Source: Flaccisagitta enflata
Taxonomy: Eukaryota; Chaetognatha; Sagittoidea; Aphragmophora
Direction of reading: 5' to 3'
Assembly: GCA_965153355.1 (NCBI GenBank)
Contig: OZ231126.1
Coordinates: 73,780,001-73,844,000 of the forward strand
Length of the DNA stretch: 64,000 nt
Within the stretch, counting starts at the first letter, position 1, and every line of letters begins with the position of its first letter. The position numbers and the translations under genes are program-made. Below, piece by piece: positions 59,269 to 64,000 of this stretch. The notes beneath the pieces were generated by a model. It did no database searches. It saw nothing but the letters and a program-made list of their open reading frames with translations, and was not told the DNA's origin.

Positions 59269-59368
59269 GGAATACTTGTTAAGACTTGACCCTCGTCATT
59301 CGAATCACTTTAATGTCGATCGTGCAATCCAACGCGCGCGTGCTCTCAGCGTCCTTTCCCACATTTGA
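59269..59368 (+). CDS. Candidate terminal coding exon, unrecognised
   Basis: A long pyrimidine tract (59200-59260) leads to ATTGACAG|G. Only one frame stays open: EYLLRLDPRHSNHFNVDRAI, then QRARALSVLSHI and TGA at 59366-59368. The composition looks coding, but I recognise no family. It may be the last exon of a gene whose other exons were not found. Confidence 0.35.
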
Positions 59369-59534
59369 TTTAGAGAGAGTTTACAAAAAGATCTCTTTCA
59401 AGCGCTCCCTTGGCTTACGACGTCCAAAAAAAGTCATATTCGTCAAAAAAATAGAATTAGATGAAAAAGAAACCCGTTTTTGAATTTTCCCAAAACTGAC
59501 TTGAGCAAAGACACAATTGTTTTCCTTCCTCAAT

Positions 59535-60267
59535 ATGGCGGATTGTTTCGCTCAATCACGGCCATACTTACCCCCGATTCCGTACTTGTCGAATGTGGCG
59601 CTGAATCGGATGTCCAATATGGCGCAGAAACCGGCGTTAAATGTGGCGCAGAATCCGGCGGTACATGTGGCGCAGAATTCGGCGTTAAATGTGGCGCAGA
59701 ATCCGGCACTAAATGTGGCGCAGAATCAGGCACTCAATGTGGCGCAGACTTCTGCTGACTCATGGAATTCATCCATGCCGGTGGTGCCAGTTCCCGTGTA
59801 TCCGCCTTTCGCTTATTACCCCTCATCTCCTTTGTACGGCCTCATCGCGCCACCAACTCCCCCGAGGAGCGCCGGATTGACGCCGCCGAAGAGCGCTGAA
59901 ACCGTCAAATGCCCAACTGCCGGTCCGTCGAATTATTTCCACTTTGACTCTTCTCTTGCGCCATCCGGCGTCACGCCTTCGGTGGCGCTACCTTTTACGT
60001 CATCCGGCCTGACCTCTTCAGCCGTGCCACCCTCAATGAATTCTTTAGCGGCGCCACCTTCAATGACGCCTCCGTTGGGAACTGCCAAGACAATGACTGA
60101 AGTACCAGTTAAAACCGGCGTTTCGACATTGGCTCCATGTTCCGTTGAAGACGAGCCCTCAACGCCAATAAGTCCATCGCATACTATCGCTTCCCGTGTC
60201 CTGACTCCGATGAGTCGTTCCGAATCCCCTCCTATCGATATCGAGTCCATGCATTCTCCATCCATCC
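59535..60267 (+). CDS. Candidate exon: Pro/Ser-rich protein with NVAQNPAL heptad repeat
   Basis: The frame from ATG 59535 (open from 59517) reads MADCFAQSRPYLPPIPYLSN, then about five NVAQNPAL-type repeats from a 21-bp unit (about 59595-59755). A Pro/Ser/Thr-rich stretch follows (APPTPPRSAGLTPPKSAE, many S/T-P pairs). A perfect donor ATCC|GTAAGT ends it at 60267 (phase 1); otherwise the frame stops at 60302. It is probably a disordered regulatory protein. No domain is recognised. Confidence 0.45.
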
Positions 60268-60860
60268 GTAAGTCGTTAAGAGGAAGACAGTGTAGAACTT
60301 AGCGAGGTTCTATGTAGCACATATTATGCTCTAACACCACTTGAGAAACAAAATACAATTCTCTGTGTGACTGTCTATAGAAAATTGGTTTTCCTCGGTT
60401 TCATAGTAAGTTTTGGAACGCGCAAGTATTATATGTTGTTAATAGAAGAAGAATGAAAAAGTGAAAGGCTAAAAACAGAAGTCAAATATAAGAAGTAAAG
60501 AATGCATATCTCCATCCATTCATGATATAGTAATTACTGGACTGTGGACCAGTCAGAAATACACTGTGCAATGCCAGTGTAGTTTCTGGTAGGCTTATAG
60601 CTACCATCACCTTTATTACCATATTTCGCAAACAGAGGAGATAAAAGTGGTTAAGAAGAAGACTGTAGAAAATGAGAAGGCACCAAATGATGAAAAATGA
60701 AACTGAAGTGCAAAGGAAAGGTGTACATGGAAGAGGATAGAGCCGAAGCCCTAACCTTAAACAATGGAAAGGCTAAAACAATCTCAGTCACCATAGAATA
60801 TGGTTACTGAGAGATAAAGAGAGAGAGAGAGAACAGCCTCAGTCACCATAAAGAATAGTC

Positions 60861-61051
<191 letters not shown>

Positions 61052-61557
61052 GGAAGAGAGGGAGAGAGAGAGGATGAAAGTGAGACATATTAGATTAACA
61101 GTGATAAAAGGCATAATTTGAAAAATAGAAATTTTTAAGAAAAATAATAATTAGAATTTTATAAATAGATCAAAATTAAACTAAATCAAATAATGTTAGA
61201 TAAAACCTAATGAAGTTAAATTACATCAAATTAAATTAAATTGAATTAAATTAAATTAGGTTAATATTTATATAATTATCAACATCAAGATTAAGTTATA
61301 AATAACCCAAGTTACTCTAAAGGGGAAAGGCAAAAAATCTTTAAGCTCAACAAAATGAACAAGGCAAAGATGCAAAAATTTTTAACTAAAGGCTGATTGA
61401 CTATTTGCTGGTATTACTATTAGCTAAATAAACTGGTAGGGTGGGGTAGGTTAGGACTTCAGAGCTAGGCTACATAGTAGCATCTAGATGAAGAAAGCAT
61501 AAAAGGATAAGGCTACATAATAGCATCTTACCAATTTATACTTCTAGCTAATATTGG

Positions 61558-62272
61558 TTATTGGCTAAAAGTATTAAACCTAGGCCCTAAAGCTATGTTT
61601 ACTGGTTGAGAGAAGGGTGTTATTCCTGGATGAGTAACTAAGCTAATGGTTAATGTGTTAGTTTGGGGGTTATCTAAGATATCATTAAACCAAAATTGAC
61701 TATCTGTGGGCATACTCCATCTTTCAAATTCTGACCTATAATTACCTAATACTTGTCTAAATTCTTTTGCTAATCTAACTCTTTCATAACCTCTTTGCAT
61801 TAGTTTATTAGCTAGTAATCTAGTTCTATCTGTGAAATCATTTACAAATGTGCACAGTCTCTGATATCGCAGAATCTGACTATAAAATACTTTGTAACAT
61901 ATTCTAGCTGAGATATTACTATCTAAAAAAGGCATTGTAACTACTTCAAATGGGAAACTATCTGTTTTATTATAAACCTTAGTTCTAAATCTACCTTCAG
62001 ATATTGTAACATTCATATCAAATCATCATTCTCCTGAGACAATTCTAAACTAGGTGGATAAATGTCTTTAGCTATATCTCTAAAGTTATCTATATTGAGA
62101 GCCGTGCAGTCATCTCTATATCTGTTCAATCCTTTAAAAGATCTTGCTAAATCTAATTCATGATTTTTAACTTTACTATCTATGTATCTGAATTCATCTA
62201 CCATCAAAGAGCAATCGGAAAGCCATCCTGAGCTTTTACCGCCCATGATGATTCCTCTTGTCTGTCTACATT
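61558..62272 (-). pseudogene. Retroelement reverse transcriptase fragment, frameshifted
   Basis: Two overlapping minus-strand frames make one RT C-terminal half. The first (62272-62013) has QTRGIIMGGKSSG (motif B), RYRDDC (the catalytic YxDD of motif C) and IYPPSLELSQEND. The second (62016-61558) has TKVYNKTDSFPFEV, FLDSNI, FYSQILRYQRLCTFVNDF and KLMQRGYERVRLAKEF. The two frames join across a one-base shift at about 62014. These motifs match a widespread animal RT family with the pattern 'GIPMGG...RYxDD...IYxxxLxLE...YSQLIRF.R.C...KLxxRGY', possibly Penelope-related. The N-terminal fingers are missing and no endonuclease follows. Confidence 0.65.
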
Positions 62273-62426
62273 AACAAAAGCGTCCAATTAGGATGGCTAA
62301 AAACTCAAAAATAATCATTACTCATTGGTAACGAGTTTTTCCATTCGTTCAAATAGCGAAACAGACATGATATGGTACAGTCTATTAATCCATTGTGTTC
62401 AAATATCTCGTTTCTCTCCTCTACAG

Positions 62427-62523
62427 AACGCCCCCTCAAATTTTCCGCTCATCTCGCCGTCGGTCAGCACATCACCAACGATCTCAGTCCCGGCAGTGGA
62501 AACGGACAATGCCCCAGAGTTAG
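62427..62523 (+). CDS. Candidate exon downstream of the Pro/Ser-rich exon
   Basis: TTTCTCTCCTCTACAG|A to GTTAG|GTAATA, 97 bp. Joined in phase to the exon ending at 60267 it reads RPLKFSAHLAVGQHITNDL. The next frame, NAPSNFPLISPSVSTSPTI, resembles the upstream Ser/Pro-rich composition better, so the exact join is unsure. Confidence 0.3.
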
Positions 62524-62558
62524 GTAATAAATGTTTTACGCCTTGTTCATTCTATTTA

Positions 62559-63299
62559 CAGGAAATACCCTGCAAAGTGACACCAAAGAAAACGTCACAT
62601 TTCAGCTTCTAGAAATGAAAATCCAATTCTGAAATAAGTTCCAGAAAGCACTTTTAAACCGATTTTATGAGATACAAAGGAAATGAGTACATATTCAAAA
62701 CTCTGACTGTACTGTAGCGTTGAAAGGTACTTTAAGGTTGGCGAGGCGAGCATTTTCTGGTTTTGGGGTTTTGGAGTAGTTATTCCAATTCTGATGAAAT
62801 TCCTCAACCTATTGAGGCTGGAATCAAAGATATTTTGAAGTAGATTACAAACTCATAAAATGACCAAGCTGTAAATCTATGTATAATCAGAATTAGCCTA
62901 TCAAAGACCAAGAACAACATTTTTGCTCTAGAGATTCTTCTGAAAAATGTAATAATTTGATAGAAATATGATGGGAAACTCACAAAACATTTCAGCTACT
63001 AAATTTTTATCAAAATATATTCAATTTGAGTCCGCTTCCAGCAGTCTGGCACAATTAGTTGATAAATGGTAGTGAAAGAGAATGCAACCCTCAATAGTTT
63101 TCTTAAATTTTGTTAAAAAAATGAGGATATTTCACTTATTTCATGAAGGTTAATTTTTCCCAAACCCAATTTGTTAATTCAAAACAAGCAAAATAGGTTT
63201 GAAATGTCTTCCATGAACTTTTTTCAGCATTGGATTATCATTTCTAGAAGCTGATATATATGACATTTTCTTTAGTGTCACTTTGCGGGGTATTCCCTG
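62559..63299. mobile_element. 741-bp foldback element with TA target duplication
   Basis: CAGGAAATACCCTGCAAAGT at the left and GTGTCACTTTGCGGGGTATT + CCCTG at the right. Arms of about 70 bp. TA at 62557-62558 and 63300-63301. CAGG...CCTG ends are pogo-like. It follows the candidate exon 62427-62523. Confidence 0.75.
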
Positions 63300-63300
63300 T

Positions 63301-63385
63301 ATCTATTTATCTACCTATCTATCTATCTATCTATCTATCCATCTATCTATCTATCTATCTGTCTATCTATCTATCTATATTTCTT
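63301..63385 (+). repeat. (ATCT)n microsatellite
   Basis: About 19 ATCT units starting exactly at the edge of the preceding element. Confidence 0.9.
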
Positions 63386-63413
63386 TGTAACCATGAAAAA
63401 TTTTATCCATCTA

Positions 63414-63970
63414 CAGTAGGATGGGAGCAAAGTCGACCTAGACTGGAGGATAGATTTTAAATATTTTAATTTGATTTAAAAAAAATTTGAATTTATGTTG
63501 TTTTATTGCTTGAATACATCTGCTTCTTTCATCTTTCAACTTATGACTTGACTTCATTAAAACTTCCTTTTTCAATATTTTGACCTAGCTCATCAGATAA
63601 GGCAGACAATTTTACATGATTTATAAAAAAATCAATTCAATCGGACCATTTTTTGTCCAGATATTGATTTATATAATCATTCTGTTGAAAAAAATAGCTT
63701 TAAAACCTGTAAAAATAATCCGATTAAGCTGATTTTTTTTTCAAAAATATATAAAATTTTTAGCTTGATCTGATGGGCTAGGTTAAAACGTTGAAAAGTG
63801 AAGTCCTGATGAAGTAAAGTCACAAGTTGAAAAATGAAAAAAACTGATATATTCAAGCAATAAAGCAACCTTTAGTTAGCATCAATCTTACTTTTTCTTA
63901 TATGTTAAATGAAATTAATATATCTAAAATCTATCCTCAAGTCTAGGTTGTCTTTGTTCCCATTGTACTG
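63414..63970. mobile_element. 557-bp foldback element with TA target duplication
   Basis: CAGTAGGATGGGAGCAAAG at the left and CTTTGTTCCCATTGTACTG at the right. Long inverted arms (about 63500-63600 with 63768-63865). TA at 63412-63413 and 63971-63972. Pogo-like ends. Confidence 0.8.
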
Positions 63971-64000
63971 TATCCAGGGCCGTATGGCAAGGGGCCCCCA

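Noticed and set aside
59480-59758. Cys/Gly-rich ORF with GVKCGAES repeats, metallothionein-like at first sight
   Set aside because: It is another frame of the 21-bp unit in the Pro/Ser-rich candidate exon, and it ends right after the repeat.

Overview
This window is animal nuclear DNA from an invertebrate whose phylum I cannot fix. The evidence is intron-split genes with GT-AG splice sites and changing phases, an ionotropic-glutamate-receptor-type channel, a PHLPP-type phosphatase, animal-type retroelement reverse transcriptase and GIY-YIG fragments, a short TTAGGG-like tract, and a very high density of microsatellites and short non-autonomous transposons. No bacterial gene organisation is present.

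Region 1 (about 1.77-10.86 kb, plus strand) holds the best gene: the 3' part of a multi-exon gene for a leucine-rich-repeat plus PP2C phosphatase resembling PHLPP. I rebuilt eleven exons by hand. Every adjoining splice phase agrees and the PP2C domain reads through in order. The coding sequence contains triplet-repeat expansions (20 Gly directly after the FDG motif, 28 Asn plus 11 Asp before the next conserved strand, a C-terminal poly-Gln) and a 16-residue Ser/Thr/Pro-rich tandem repeat. Its introns carry (GTT)n, (GAT)n, (ACT)n and (CT)n(AC)n arrays, a Penelope-like GIY-YIG remnant with a hammerhead-ribozyme-like motif, and transposon insertions.

Region 2 (about 11-34 kb) has almost no recognisable coding sequence. 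It is built of dispersed elements: tag-hairpin elements, inverted-repeat elements with minisatellite loops, foldback elements with exact target-site duplications, a 0.76 kb array of 21-bp units, and a tRNA-like sequence. A possible minus-strand terminal exon lies at 22.8 kb.

Region 3 (34.7-36.1 kb, minus strand) is a 442-codon uninterrupted ORF for an ionotropic-receptor-like channel. Region 4 (36-59 kb) is again repeats, with one possible coding exon at 51.5 kb. Region 5 (59.2-62.6 kb) has candidate exons of one or two unrecognised genes and a frameshifted reverse transcriptase fragment on the minus strand. Two TA-flanked foldback elements fill 62.6-64.0 kb.

The most unusual signal is a superfamily of about 25 short elements, called tag-hairpin elements here. 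They begin near AACAAGGCCG and end in a small hairpin followed by TAAAAA. A tag near the 5' end is the reverse complement of the hairpin's 3' arm. The sequence of tag and arms differs between subfamilies (GTCGCG, GATGCG, GTTGCG, GGTGCG) while complementarity is kept. The layout recalls Helentron/HINE-type elements, but the family name is inference. A second family (long inverted arms around a minisatellite of roughly 20-bp units) likewise keeps its architecture while the arm sequence changes.
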